Below the pieces are notes generated by a model. That model was not told the DNA's origin. It was given only the letters and a program-made list of their open reading frames with translations, and searched no databases. Shown in pieces: positions 7,947 to 17,218 of a stretch of 64,000 nt of DNA. Each line of letters opens with the position of its first letter. The stretch's first letter is position 1. The DNA is from an uncultured Collinsella sp. (GTDB taxonomy: Bacteria; Actinomycetota; Coriobacteriia; Coriobacteriales; Coriobacteriaceae), in the NCBI GenBank assembly GCA_900540895.1, contig UQHV01000005.1, positions 1-64,000 on the forward strand, written 5' to 3'. A program made the translations under genes and the position numbers.

Positions 7947-9293
7947 CTACTCGAAGCTCAGCTGCTCCAGACGATCAAAGACCGTGTCGATACGGGTGAG
8001 GAAGTCCCACGGATCAAAGATCTCGTCGAGCTTCTCCTGACTGACGGTGCAGCGCGGGTCGGCCTCGAGACGCTCCTTAAAGGTGGGGCCGGAGACACAA
8101 TCCTGTACCTCGTGCCAGGTTGCCATAGCGTTCTCCTGCACAATGGCGTACGCGTCCTCGCGGGTGATGCCCGTGTCGACGAGGGCGAGCAGTACCTTGG
8201 AAGAGAAGATGAGGCCGCGGGTCTTATTGAGGTTGGCCATCATGCGGGCGGGATACAGTTGCAGGCCGTCGATAACGCGAATGAGGCACTGGAACATGTG
8301 GTCGAGGGCGATGAAGCTGTCGGCCTGGGCGACGCGCTCGGCAGAGGAGTGCGAAATGTCACGCTCGTGCCACAGGGCGACGTTGTCGAAGGCAACCTGC
8401 GCGTTGGCCTTCACGACGCGCGACAGGCCGCAGACCTTCTCCATGGTGATGGGGTTGCGCTTGTGCGGCATGGCGGAGCTGCCCTTTTGACCCTTACGGA
8501 ACGGTTCCTCGGCCTCGAGCGTATCAGTCTTCTGCAGATTGCGGACCTCGGTAGCGATGCGCTCGCAGGTGGCTGCGGTGGTGGCGAGAACGCCGGCGAG
8601 ATAGGCGTGATGGTCGCGGCTGATAACCTGCGTGGACAGCGGGTCGTGAACCAGGCCCAGGTGCTCGCAGACATACTCCTCGACGAACGGCTCGATGGAG
8701 CTGTACGTGCCGACAGCGCCCGAGATGGCACCAAAGGCAACATTCTTGCGGGCGTCCTCAAGACGATCCAGATCGCGCTTGAGCTCCCAGGCCCAAGAGC
8801 CAAACTTCATGCCGAAGGTCATCGGCTCGGCGTGGATGCCATGAGTGCGGCCGGCACAGAGCGTGTTGCGCTCCTCAAAGGCGCGACGCTTGCAAATCTC
8901 GCCGAGCTTCTTGACGTCCTCGATGATCAGGTCGCAGGCCTGGGTGAGCTGGTAGCACAGGGCCGTGTCGCCCAGATCCGAGCTGGTCATGCCATAGTGA
9001 ACCCAGCGGCTGGGCTTGGGGTCGCCCTCGGGAACATCGGCATCGATGTATTCCTTCATGTTGGTCAGGAAGGCAATGACGTCGTGGCGCGTGACTTCCT
9101 CGATCTCATCGACCTTCGCCTTCTCAAAGTTGGCATGGTCGCGGATCCACTGGGCCTCGTCTTTGGAAATACCGATCTTGCCGAGCTCCGCCTGGGCCTC
9201 GCAGGCCAAGACCTCGATCTCCTGCCAAATGGCGTACTTGTTCTCGAGGGAGAAGATGTGTCCCATCTCCGGGCGGGTATAGCGATCGATCAT
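7947..9293 (-). CDS. purB: Adenylosuccinate lyase
   Basis: Cleaves SAICAR to AICAR and adenylosuccinate to AMP (purine synthesis). 448 residues. Superfamily signatures are SRWVHYGMTSSDLGDTA, AGRTHGIHAEPMTFG and the flexible signature loop GSSAMPHKRNPI. I start at ATG 9293 (MIDRYTRPEM), preceded by AAAGGAG; the longer frame upstream has no support. It is transcribed alone. purC, purA and purD lie elsewhere in the window, so purine genes here are dispersed. Confidence 0.96.
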   Translation of the reverse strand: MIDRYTRPEMGHIFSLENKYAIWQEIEVLACEAQAELGKIGISKDEAQWIRDHANFEKAKVDEIEEVTRHDVIAFLTNMKEYIDADVPEGDPKPSRWVHYGMTSSDLGDTALCYQLTQACDLIIEDVKKLGEICKRRAFEERNTLCAGRTHGIHAEPMTFGMKFGSWAWELKRDLDRLEDARKNVAFGAISGAVGTYSSIEPFVEEYVCEHLGLVHDPLSTQVISRDHHAYLAGVLATTAATCERIATEVRNLQKTDTLEAEEPFRKGQKGSSAMPHKRNPITMEKVCGLSRVVKANAQVAFDNVALWHERDISHSSAERVAQADSFIALDHMFQCLIRVIDGLQLYPARMMANLNKTRGLIFSSKVLLALVDTGITREDAYAIVQENAMATWHEVQDCVSGPTFKERLEADPRCTVSQEKLDEIFDPWDFLTRIDTVFDRLEQLSFE

Positions 9294-9395
9294 AGCGGCT
9301 CCTTTTTGGTTATTGGCACGTTGGTCGTAACCCAACCATTGTACCGTGCGCAGGTGCAAGTATGGGCAGCAGGCATTAACCTAACATTTTGGAAT

Positions 9396-9447
9396 TGGAG
9401 CGGGCAACGGGACGTCCGCGCATTTGCTTCGCAAATCCGCACCGGCT
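9396..9447. repeat. 52-bp repeat with tRNA-Gly tail, distal copy
   Basis: Starts with an exact 18-nt copy of the tRNA-Gly 3' end including encoded CCA (compare 9719-9736), then GTCCGCG and a TTTGCTTCGCAAA hairpin. It matches 9527-9578 at 50 of 52 positions, same orientation, 131 bp apart. Confidence 0.85.
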
Positions 9448-9526
9448 GCGGTCGATCCCCTCGGATTCACGGTGACGATGGGGAAGACTTTGTTGAATTG
9501 GCCGTCCCGAGGTCTTCTGTGCTCCA

Positions 9527-9662
9527 TGGAGCGGACAACGGGACGTCCGCGTATTTGCTTCGCAAATCCGCACCGGCTTCAGGCGCCTGTCGGCGCCTTC
9601 GCCTGCTCGCTACAAACGCTTCGCGTTCGCTTAACGCTCGCACCCTGGCGGGTTCGAGTCCC
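9527..9662. repeat. tRNA-tail three-hairpin element, copy B
   Basis: The left end is a one-mismatch copy of the tRNA-Gly 3' tail. Hairpins follow at 9553-9567 (ATTTGC/GCAAAT), 9582-9597 (GGCGCC/GGCGCC) and 9615-9627 (AACGC/GCGTT). The right end is CCCTGGCGGGTTCGAGTCCC, whose last 15 bases (9648-9662) are the exact inverse of the tRNA-Gly T-arm at 9732-9746. The bases beyond (GGCGCTTGG) match no tRNA in this window. The same architecture occurs at 668-790 and 47027-47166. Confidence 0.78.
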
Positions 9663-9675
9663 GGCGCTTGGTAGT

Positions 9676-9705
9676 AAAAAGCACGGCAACGTAACGCTGC
9701 CGTGC
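9676..9705 (-). terminator. tRNA-Gly terminator
   Basis: On the minus strand a perfect GCACGGCA/TGCCGTGC hairpin followed by TTTTT, 14 bases after the encoded CCA of tRNA-Gly. Confidence 0.85.
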
Positions 9706-9718
9706 TTGTGCTTTTTAC

Positions 9719-9793
9719 TGGAGCGGGCAACGGGACTCGAACCCGCGAGTGTCAGCTTGGGAAGCTGATGCCTTACCACTTGGCGATGCCCGC
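9719..9793 (-). tRNA. tRNA-Gly (CCC)
   Basis: The reverse complement folds with acceptor GCGGGCA/TGCCCGC, D-arm GCCAAGTGGTAAGGC, anticodon loop TTCCCAA (CCC), T-arm CGCGGGTTCGAGTCCCG, and an encoded CCA. Confidence 0.96.
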
Positions 9794-10090
9794 TTGTGCG
9801 TTGGCTAGTATAACGCGGTTGTCTTGTTCGATACAAGGGTGGTGATGCTTGTTTTAGCTGTGGAGAATCATTTGAAAACCGCGCCAATTGTGGAGATGAG
9901 GACCTTTGTCTTTCTTTTCTTACCATCTTTTACCTGCACTTTTATCTGATTGTTGTATTTGAGCTCGATTTGTCAGAAATCGGGCAAGCTTTTGGTCAGG
10001 CTCCGGTACTTACCCGCATGAACCTCGGGGGTAGCCTCATCCTACGCGTCGCAGCCTCCCCGTGCGGCGCACGAGGGATAAGGAGCAGCC
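9794..10090. other. Intergenic region before the adhesin gene
   Basis: Contains the leftward tRNA-Gly promoter (9807-9836) and about 250 bp of leader for the adhesin gene. I see no gene and no riboswitch class I can name. The segment 9996-10060 is rich in short GC complementarities that could fold. The ribosome binding site AAGGAG is at 10079-10084. Confidence 0.5.
9807..9836 (-). promoter_or_regulatory. Promoter of tRNA-Gly
   Basis: On the minus strand TTGTAT (9831-9836) and TATACT (9807-9812) are separated by 18 nt, 13 bases before the tRNA 5' end. Confidence 0.55.
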
Positions 10091-13000
10091 ATGTCCAACG
10101 CACCCACGCACTCTGTCCACAGCGCAATCGCAACAGGTCCGCTGCTCCTGCTCCTCTTCCTGCTTTTCGGCTGCCTGGCACCGGGAGCCGCATTTGCCGT
10201 CGATGGCTACGACCAGCTCGGCTTCCGCACTATTAGCGATGATTGTGGACCCTTCTTCATCGGCAAGTATGAAGCTCAAGACACCTCGATTGCCTACTGC
10301 ATGAACCAGGAGCGCCCCGGCCCCACCAAACCGGGCGGCCCATGGCTCAACTTTGATCAAGGCTGGGTGTGGCTCGACGACGAGTTCGCGGCAATCGTTT
10401 GTCACGGATATCCTACCGCCACGTCGTTTGGCGGTTACCATCTTTCACCCGATCGCGCCCGCGCCGCCACCCAGCTTGCCGTATGGATGCTCAACGGCAC
10501 TACCCATGTCGACGGCACCTACTCCTACACGACCGCTCAGGGCAAAACCAAGAGCGGACACTTTACCGCCGACAATGAAGTCGTGGCGGCTGCGCGGTGG
10601 CTCCACGACAGCGCAAAATCAGGAAGCATCAAAGCCGCTCCGCACCGCGCGCGACGCTATCTAGGAGCCGTATCGGGCGGCAGCAAACGTCAAGACATGC
10701 TCTATGTACTGCCGGCGGTCTCTGTTTCCTTCCAAAAGCAGTCTGCTAACACCGTTATTACCAGCGGAAACAATACCTATCAGTTTACCGGGGCAACATT
10801 CGATATTTTTGAGAGCGCCAGCGGCGCGCGTGTCGGCACCATCAAGATGGACAGCAACGGTCGAGCGCAAGCAACACTTCTGCCCAACACGGCATACTAC
10901 CTAGTTGAAACGAAGGCGCCGGCCGGCTATGTCCCCCGCCACGATCGTATTGCCTTTACCACGGGGAATGACGGCGGGCGGGTCGCCATTGATGAACAGC
11001 CCGGCACCATCAATCTGCGTATCGTAAAACTCGATGCCGCGACGAATGCCGGCCCCCAGGTGGGATCTTCACTCGCAGGAGCAGAGTTCACGTGTGTGTC
11101 GCAATCAACCCCTGGATGGGCACAAATCCTCACGACCGACGAAAGCGGTCGGGCCACCCTCGCCGATGTCCCCTTAGGAACCTTTACCATCTACGAATCA
11201 AAAACCCCCGAGGGCTACCTGCCATCCAACGACAGCTGGACCTATACCGTTGGAGCCGACCAGCTCGGCGATTCAGGCGTGGTCGAGATCGAATCTCGCG
11301 TTTCCGATATCCCCATTGCGTTTAACCTTGAGATTTCCAAATTCAAGGATTACGGCAATAGCGACCAATCCGGCCTGGAGCAGCCGGCGGGTGGTGTTGT
11401 CTTTGAGGTTGTCAGCAACAGCTCTCAGCAGGTTGTTGGCACACTGACCACAAACGTCTATGGCTTTGCCTCCACCAAAGATCAGCCCGAAGCATGGTTC
11501 GGCGCAGGCAAGCGACCCGCCGGTGTCCACGGAGCCGTCCCATACGACCGTGCCGGCTACACGGTTCGCGAGGTTCCGGAAACCGTCCCCGAGGGTTTTA
11601 AACGTGCAGGGGAATGGACCGTCGGGGCCAATCAGATTTCCAACGGCGCCGAGCTTCAATATATCGTGGACAACCATGCTCTGTCGACGCATCTCCAGAT
11701 TGTAAAACGCGATGCCCAAACAGGCGCTTCTGTTCCACTAGCCGGATTCACCTTCCAACTACTCGACAGCAATCACGAATCTGTCTCACAAACTTGCTGG
11801 TATCCAACACATAACGTAATGGACACCTTTACGACTGACGCGACCGGGACCGTCACACTGCCCGAATCGCTCGTGCCGGGCACCTATTATGTACGCGAAA
11901 CCTCGGCCAAAGAGCCCTATCTTGTCGGCGAGGAGATCGAGGTAAACATACCCGCCGACATGAACCTAACGCCCGTTGCAATCGCCTCGTATTATGACCA
12001 CGCCGCGACCGGAAACATCAGGATCGTTAAAACCGATGCCATAGACGGCAGCAGCCTCGCGGGCGCCGTCTTTGAGATCCGTGCCTCGAGTGATATCGTG
12101 CGCCCCGACGGTAGCATTGCCGCGCTCGACGGTGAGACTGTCGCTACCATCACGACGGATGAAACTGGAGAAGCACGCGCGGACAACCTCCCGCTGGGAC
12201 TTGGCACCGCACGCTACGAGGTTGTCGAGACTCAAGCGCCGGCAGGCTTCTTGCTCGATCGGACAACCCATATTGTCGACCTTACTTATGCCGACCAGAA
12301 AACACCCGTTGTAGAAGCACGGCTTAACGTATCCGACGATTACACCAAGGTTGATATCTCCAAGGTCGATGCAAGCGGTGAGCAGGAAGTGGAAGGCGCA
12401 CAACTCACCTTATATGGTCCCGATAAAACCGAAATAGACTCCTGGACCTCATCCGACAAGCCACACCGCGTCGAACATCTTGCACCCGGCACCTACTCGT
12501 TGCGCGAAATGATGTCTCCGCGGACCTATGACCTTGCCGAGGAAATAACGTTTGAAATAAAGGATACGGGAGAAGGCCAATCCGTCGCGATGAAGGATGC
12601 GCCCATCGAGATCAAGGGACAGGTCGACAAGCGTCAGGAACTTGTCCAACCTATCGAAAAGGGCCTGTTGGCTAACGGCGATGGTAAAAATCGCGCCGCG
12701 ACGCAAACTAATACGGATGGACTTTTCTCCTATACCATCGACGCTCGAAACGATTCCGCTACTTGGGTTGATGAGTTTACGATTACCGATGATCTTGAGT
12801 GCGCCAAAGACGGCACGGCGAGATTCATCTCAATCGAAACCCCCGTCGCCATCGGCGACCTCAACGGTCTGTGCAACGTGTGGTATCGCACGACGCCGTT
12901 GGACTCGACAGACGTCGATGAGCCGGCGAACGCGACACTTGACGATGGACACGAAAATCCTTGGCTTGAGTCCGACGAAGTAAAAGAGAGCCTTGGTGAG

Positions 13001-13522
13001 GACTGCCGCCTCGTCGATTACGACGGCTGGCGCCTCTGGAAGGCGGATGTCTCGACCACGGAATCCACCACACTCGAGGCGGAAGAGCTCGACCTTGCAT
13101 CCAATACCGTCGTAACAGGCATTCGAATTGAATACGGTGCGGTAGCCGCCGACTTTACGACTCGAAGCGATGCGGATTCTTGGACCCGCGATGATCTCAA
13201 AGATGAGCACGACGACCTTGACGATGCCAAAGCAATCCTTGGCACAGACGCTCGGGGCGCAGTCGTACACATGCAGGCAACGTCGGCTTATACGCCCCAA
13301 ACCGCACTCACCAACAGCGCGCGCGTCGATCTTTGCCGCAACGGTGGCGGCGATAAACTTGAGTCACATGACGAGGACAGCGTCATTCAACGCTGTACTC
13401 TACCGCAGGACCTACCGGCAACAGGATCAGTTCCCATCGCCGCTTGCATCACCGCGCTCCTGACCTCGGGTGCCGCAGCCCTATGGTTCGCTCGCCTTAG
13501 GTCGATCCCAAAGAAGCGCTAG
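10091..13522 (+). CDS. Thioester/SpaA-domain surface adhesin, LPXTG-anchored
   Basis: 1143 residues. A signal peptide (1-36) is followed by a thioester domain with the pair Cys70 (AYCMNQ) and Gln128 (ATQLAVW), which in known family members form an internal thioester able to bond host surfaces. About six SpaA/Cna-B-like repeats follow (approximately 218-820), each opening with a strand such as LRIVKLDA, LQIVKRDA or IRIVKTDA and closing with an E in YLVETKAPAGY, FTIYESKTPEGY or YEVVETQAPAGF. A larger unassigned domain (~830-1095) precedes LPATG (1108-1112), a membrane helix and a basic tail for sortase anchoring. No sortase gene is nearby, so the housekeeping sortase probably attaches it. AAGGAG precedes the ATG. 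Confidence 0.92.
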   Translation: MSNAPTHSVHSAIATGPLLLLLFLLFGCLAPGAAFAVDGYDQLGFRTISDDCGPFFIGKYEAQDTSIAYCMNQERPGPTKPGGPWLNFDQGWVWLDDEFAAIVCHGYPTATSFGGYHLSPDRARAATQLAVWMLNGTTHVDGTYSYTTAQGKTKSGHFTADNEVVAAARWLHDSAKSGSIKAAPHRARRYLGAVSGGSKRQDMLYVLPAVSVSFQKQSANTVITSGNNTYQFTGATFDIFESASGARVGTIKMDSNGRAQATLLPNTAYYLVETKAPAGYVPRHDRIAFTTGNDGGRVAIDEQPGTINLRIVKLDAATNAGPQVGSSLAGAEFTCVSQSTPGWAQILTTDESGRATLADVPLGTFTIYESKTPEGYLPSNDSWTYTVGADQLGDSGVVEIESRVSDIPIAFNLEISKFKDYGNSDQSGLEQPAGGVVFEVVSNSSQQVVGTLTTNVYGFASTKDQPEAWFGAGKRPAGVHGAVPYDRAGYTVREVPETVPEGFKRAGEWTVGANQISNGAELQYIVDNHALSTHLQIVKRDAQTGASVPLAGFTFQLLDSNHESVSQTCWYPTHNVMDTFTTDATGTVTLPESLVPGTYYVRETSAKEPYLVGEEIEVNIPADMNLTPVAIASYYDHAATGNIRIVKTDAIDGSSLAGAVFEIRASSDIVRPDGSIAALDGETVATITTDETGEARADNLPLGLGTARYEVVETQAPAGFLLDRTTHIVDLTYADQKTPVVEARLNVSDDYTKVDISKVDASGEQEVEGAQLTLYGPDKTEIDSWTSSDKPHRVEHLAPGTYSLREMMSPRTYDLAEEITFEIKDTGEGQSVAMKDAPIEIKGQVDKRQELVQPIEKGLLANGDGKNRAATQTNTDGLFSYTIDARNDSATWVDEFTITDDLECAKDGTARFISIETPVAIGDLNGLCNVWYRTTPLDSTDVDEPANATLDDGHENPWLESDEVKESLGEDCRLVDYDGWRLWKADVSTTESTTLEAEELDLASNTVVTGIRIEYGAVAADFTTRSDADSWTRDDLKDEHDDLDDAKAILGTDARGAVVHMQATSAYTPQTALTNSARVDLCRNGGGDKLESHDEDSVIQRCTLPQDLPATGSVPIAACITALLTSGAAALWFARLRSIPKKR

Positions 13523-13531
13523 CGCGATGAA

Positions 13532-13567
13532 AAAGCGGGCGAACCAGTCCCCTGGCTCGCCCGCTTT
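13532..13567. terminator. Bidirectional terminator
   Basis: The AAAGCGGGCGA/TCGCCCGCTTT stem with an inner CCAG/CTGG stem lies between the convergent adhesin gene and the small membrane protein gene, with A-run and T-run flanks that suit both strands. Confidence 0.7.
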
Positions 13568-13588
13568 CAATCATTTAAATCGCCGCAT

Positions 13589-13807
13589 CTACTCTGCAGA
13601 CGAAGATCCACCATCAACGATTGCCTGCTCGGACTCAGGAATCCCATCGGCACCCGTACTCTGTTCTTGCTCCACCTCTTCGCTGATTGCGGAGGCGGGG
13701 GTCGAGCCCTTTGCACCCACGATGTAGGCAGCCCCAAATCCTAACGCAATGGCAATCAAGGTCAAAATCACGTAGACAGGCCAATGGCGCTTAATATACG
13801 AAAACAC
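13589..13807 (-). CDS. Small single-pass membrane protein
   Basis: 72 residues: short basic N-terminus (FSYIKRHW), one membrane helix (about 10-30), then an acidic Ser/Glu-rich outer or inner tail. Starts at GTG 13807 with AAGGAG upstream. It lies 21 bases downstream of the large M28-like gene and probably shares its transcript. I do not recognise a family; the function is unknown. Confidence 0.7.
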   Translation of the reverse strand: MFSYIKRHWPVYVILTLIAIALGFGAAYIVGAKGSTPASAISEEVEQEQSTGADGIPESEQAIVDGGSSSAE

Positions 13808-13828
13808 GTTGACTCCTTAGAGCTCCGT

Positions 13829-16800
13829 CTACGAACGGCGGATAACCTCGGTCACGACCTCGGATACCGTAGCAATGTTCGTCGGGTTGACATTGTGGGG
13901 CAGGTCGTCCTCGGTACGAGCGCAAGCCAGACGCGTGCCGTCCACGCCGGCGATGGTAAGGGCTCGGCGGCTCGCCTCGAGCGCAGCATAGGCATCGGTC
14001 TTGGCATAGGGCATCTCGAGCGCGCCACAATCGACATGGAACGACTTGCAGACCTTGCTGACCAGGTTCATGATGCGGCGATCGCCCTTGAGCAGTTGTT
14101 GTTCGCCCTCGACCGTCACCACCGAAAGCCTACCGGCGCCGACGGATTCAAGATTGATAAAGAATACGCCGCGGAGCTTATCGCGATGCGAAGCCAAGAA
14201 GGCCTTCATGCCAGCGCCATCACAATCCGAGGCGCCCGTTGCCACAAACCAGATATCGTGACCGAGCAGCTCATCATCGCCCATAGAGGCGACAGCCGAG
14301 AGCATATCTTCGGAAGAAGCGCCATCGGAAGACGTAGCGCCACCCTTCCAGCCATCGTTATCGTCCTCGAAGTTATCCCACGAACCGATACCGCGACCGG
14401 ACTTCTTGGCATCGTAATCGTCTTCGACGCCCAGCCAGTCACTCATGCTGTCCTGCTCGTTTTTCTTTTTACGGCCGAACAGACCACCCAGGCCGCGCTT
14501 ACGAGACTTGGGTGCCGCCGGGGCGGGAGCCGAAATGGTCTCGATCGGCTGTGCGCCCGACGCAACGGGCATAGGAGGCGCAACGGGTGCCGATGTGGGT
14601 TCGGGGCCCTGGGCAGTAGCAAAGGGATCATTGACCTGTGCGGAGGGGTCGGGAAGGTCGAACAGCGACGTGCGAGACGCAACGTTTGCCTGCTTCATAG
14701 ACGGCAGCGACGGATCGGGGGCCGAAGCCAGCGGAGACGAGGAAGGTGCAGGCGACGGTGCCGACGCCGGATCGGGAACATTCATCTGCGGGCGCGGTGA
14801 TGCCTGGGAGGAAATCTGGGCCATAAGGGAATCGACCGTTTCGTCCTGGGTGGGAGCGACATTGGCAACCGTGGCACCGGAACCACTCGGGGTCGGCATG
14901 GTGAAAATCTGCGTGGAATAAGGCCTCGACTCATCCGTCTCGGGAGTCTCGGAAACCGCAGGCACTTCCTCCTGCTCGACCTCGGTCGAATCATCTTGCT
15001 CGGCTGCCGCGTATTGCTCTTCGTCAGAGTTGGCCTCGACGGGCTCGTCCTCGGCGGCATCTTGGATTTCGGCAGCATCAACAGGCTCGTCATCGTCTGC
15101 CGCGTCGCCCTGCTCATCGGAAACAGGAAGGGGCTCGGCAATCGCGGTGCCCTGTTTTTCAAACGTTATCGTGGAATCGAACTGCGCGGCATCAAACGAC
15201 ATGGTGCTATCGACGTGCTGCTGAGCCTCGAAAGACGTCGTCGCTTCAACAACATCCGCGGACGCCGGTTGCTGGGACTCAAAGGACGTTGTAGCTTCGG
15301 CGGCTTCGACGGGCGCGGACTGCATAGCCTCGTTCTGCTCGAACTCTTGCGCCGCGAGCTCACGTGCCGCCTCTGCTGCCTGCTGCTGAGCGATAGCCTC
15401 CTGCTCGGCAGCCTCGCGTGCGGCAGCGCGCTTCTCCTCGAAATCGTCGACAAATTTCTTGCCCTTTGCAAACGCACCCTTAAAGAAGTTGGAAGCGCTG
15501 GCGCCAATCGACGAGAACGCGGATGCAATGTCGGCATGCGGCGTTGCCGCGGGAATCTCGGCCGAGAAATCAGTATCGCTCTCGTAAGACACGCGCCTCG
15601 GTTGTTCAACGTAATCGTCGTCAGACTCGTCCGCAACGTCTTGCGCCGGTGCGGCGGGAGCCAAAATGTCCAGTCCTGCCGCGGGATCGAACGCGGACAC
15701 CGCCTCGGGATCGGCAACGGCAGCGGTAACCGCGGCAGACTCATCATCCGCAGCGACAACGGGCGCAGGCGCAGCCACGACGGGGGCAGGCTCGGGCTCA
15801 AACGTTGGCTCCTCGCCCTCCTCGTAATCGAGCGTGCAGGACTCGGGAAGCATTCCGAGCGCACGGATGGCATCCGAACCAAAGCGGATGTTGCCGGCGG
15901 CGTTGCGATAGAGCTTGGGCTCGGGCTCGGCAGACTCCTCCGCCGGCTCGGCAGCGGGAACCTCGTCATTGAACTCTTCGGCTTGGGCAGCCTGATTCTG
16001 ATCCTCAGGCACGATAGCGCCGATCAGCGTCTCGTCGGCAGACGCACCCTCAAAGCCCTCGATTTGCTCGTCGAAAGCCTCGCCCTGTTCGGGCTCGGTC
16101 TGAGCGTCGGGAGCAATCGGCTGACCGAATTCGTCCTCGGCGTAGGTAGGCTCTTCATACTCGATGGTGTTGCCGTAGTCGTTTTGCTGCTGGGCCGCGG
16201 CATATTCCGCCGCTGCGCGCGCCATTTCCTCGGCACGACGCTTCTGCTCCCCAAAATAGGTATCGAACGGAACATCGTCGGGAAACTCGTTTTCGCCCTG
16301 GAAGGGAGCAACGTTGTCCATAACGCCGAGCATAGCGGCGACAGAAGACTTGTTGCACACCGCGCCAGACGTATAGGGAAGAATGTGGCGGTTAGAGATG
16401 ATGTTTACCGCGTTGGCGAGTGCAACGAGGGAAGCGAGGATCGCGACAATCCACAGCAGAACCTTGAGCGCGCCGGGGAGCGGCAGAATACGCAGGATGG
16501 CAACGGCAGCGGGGGCAACCGTGGCAACGGGCAACAGCTTGGCGATGAGTGCACGATACGAAGCATAAGGCTCGCGGGCGAGCAGCTCAGCACGGGGAGA
16601 GTCGTAGTGTGCGACAACGACCACCGGGCGGTTACGCGGGGACGCGAGCGGGCCCGAGGCCTTGTGGTAGGCGATGACATTTTGGCTCACGCCCGTCTTG
16701 CCCAGGCGCGAAACCACGGGGTGGCCCGTGCGCTCGAGCACGTAAAGAACGGCGCCGACAATGGCCAGCAAGGTGCCGACCAAGCCGATACCGCCGCCGA

Positions 16801-17020
16801 TGCCCATCAGCAGGGCGCCGGCAAACGCAAGAATACCGGTAACGGCAAATGCCAACCTACTGGGCGCCGGGGCATTGAACTCCTGAACCTCGGGGTCAAA
16901 GCCGTGGTTGCGGAAGATCTGAGCGATATCTTCGGCAGCCAGGCGCTCTTCTTCGCTGCATGCCGGCGTAATGCCGGTGTTCTGCAGCAGGTGGTTAATA
17001 TAGTTCTGGGTGTTCGCCAT
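13829..17020 (-). CDS. M28-like membrane protein split by a long disordered insert
   Basis: 1063 residues. The N-terminal part (1-240) and C-terminal part (about 896-1063) together look like an M28 aminopeptidase fold with two hydrophobic segments (54-95, 160-205). VVVVAHYDSP (His138, Asp140) fits the first zinc-ligand motif, and FINLESVGAG and EDDLPHNVNP fit later family blocks. The usual metal Asp in the G-D-N block reads CNKSSVAAML and the usual Glu-Glu reads ASDCDGAG, so catalysis is doubtful. Between the halves lies ~650 residues of Ala/Glu/Asp/Pro-rich, probably disordered sequence. Start ATG 17020 has GGAG upstream; the frame extends 50 codons further without support. Confidence 0.75.
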   Translation of the reverse strand: MANTQNYINHLLQNTGITPACSEEERLAAEDIAQIFRNHGFDPEVQEFNAPAPSRLAFAVTGILAFAGALLMGIGGGIGLVGTLLAIVGAVLYVLERTGHPVVSRLGKTGVSQNVIAYHKASGPLASPRNRPVVVVAHYDSPRAELLAREPYASYRALIAKLLPVATVAPAAVAILRILPLPGALKVLLWIVAILASLVALANAVNIISNRHILPYTSGAVCNKSSVAAMLGVMDNVAPFQGENEFPDDVPFDTYFGEQKRRAEEMARAAAEYAAAQQQNDYGNTIEYEEPTYAEDEFGQPIAPDAQTEPEQGEAFDEQIEGFEGASADETLIGAIVPEDQNQAAQAEEFNDEVPAAEPAEESAEPEPKLYRNAAGNIRFGSDAIRALGMLPESCTLDYEEGEEPTFEPEPAPVVAAPAPVVAADDESAAVTAAVADPEAVSAFDPAAGLDILAPAAPAQDVADESDDDYVEQPRRVSYESDTDFSAEIPAATPHADIASAFSSIGASASNFFKGAFAKGKKFVDDFEEKRAAAREAAEQEAIAQQQAAEAARELAAQEFEQNEAMQSAPVEAAEATTSFESQQPASADVVEATTSFEAQQHVDSTMSFDAAQFDSTITFEKQGTAIAEPLPVSDEQGDAADDDEPVDAAEIQDAAEDEPVEANSDEEQYAAAEQDDSTEVEQEEVPAVSETPETDESRPYSTQIFTMPTPSGSGATVANVAPTQDETVDSLMAQISSQASPRPQMNVPDPASAPSPAPSSSPLASAPDPSLPSMKQANVASRTSLFDLPDPSAQVNDPFATAQGPEPTSAPVAPPMPVASGAQPIETISAPAPAAPKSRKRGLGGLFGRKKKNEQDSMSDWLGVEDDYDAKKSGRGIGSWDNFEDDNDGWKGGATSSDGASSEDMLSAVASMGDDELLGHDIWFVATGASDCDGAGMKAFLASHRDKLRGVFFINLESVGAGRLSVVTVEGEQQLLKGDRRIMNLVSKVCKSFHVDCGALEMPYAKTDAYAALEASRRALTIAGVDGTRLACARTEDDLPHNVNPTNIATVSEVVTEVIRRS

Positions 17021-17218
17021 GTGCGCTCCACATCCATAATCCGACAAATAGGCCCAATGCATGCACATTAGAACCGTATATAGTCGAAAGTATACCCCGA
17101 GCGAGCGCAAACGACCGAATTCGGGCCATCTTAACGCCCCGAGCGGACAAGGATATAGCCTAATCTCCATATCGGACTAAAATCATGGCAGCAAACCACC
17201 TTCTCATGCGAGGACTCT

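Noticed and set aside
9396..9740. Attachment sites of an integrated element at tRNA-Gly
   Set aside because: Tail duplications fit att sites in principle, but the spacing is 131-200 bp, no integrase is present and the same plan recurs at other tRNAs, so a repeat family explains it better.
9424..9926. Several frames over the tRNA-Gly repeats on both strands
   Set aside because: They translate hairpin repeats and the tRNA; composition (Arg/Ser/Ala/Leu) is typical of shadow frames in GC-rich repeats.
9794..10090. Riboswitch before the adhesin gene
   Set aside because: Some GC-rich pairing is possible, but I could not match any known riboswitch core.
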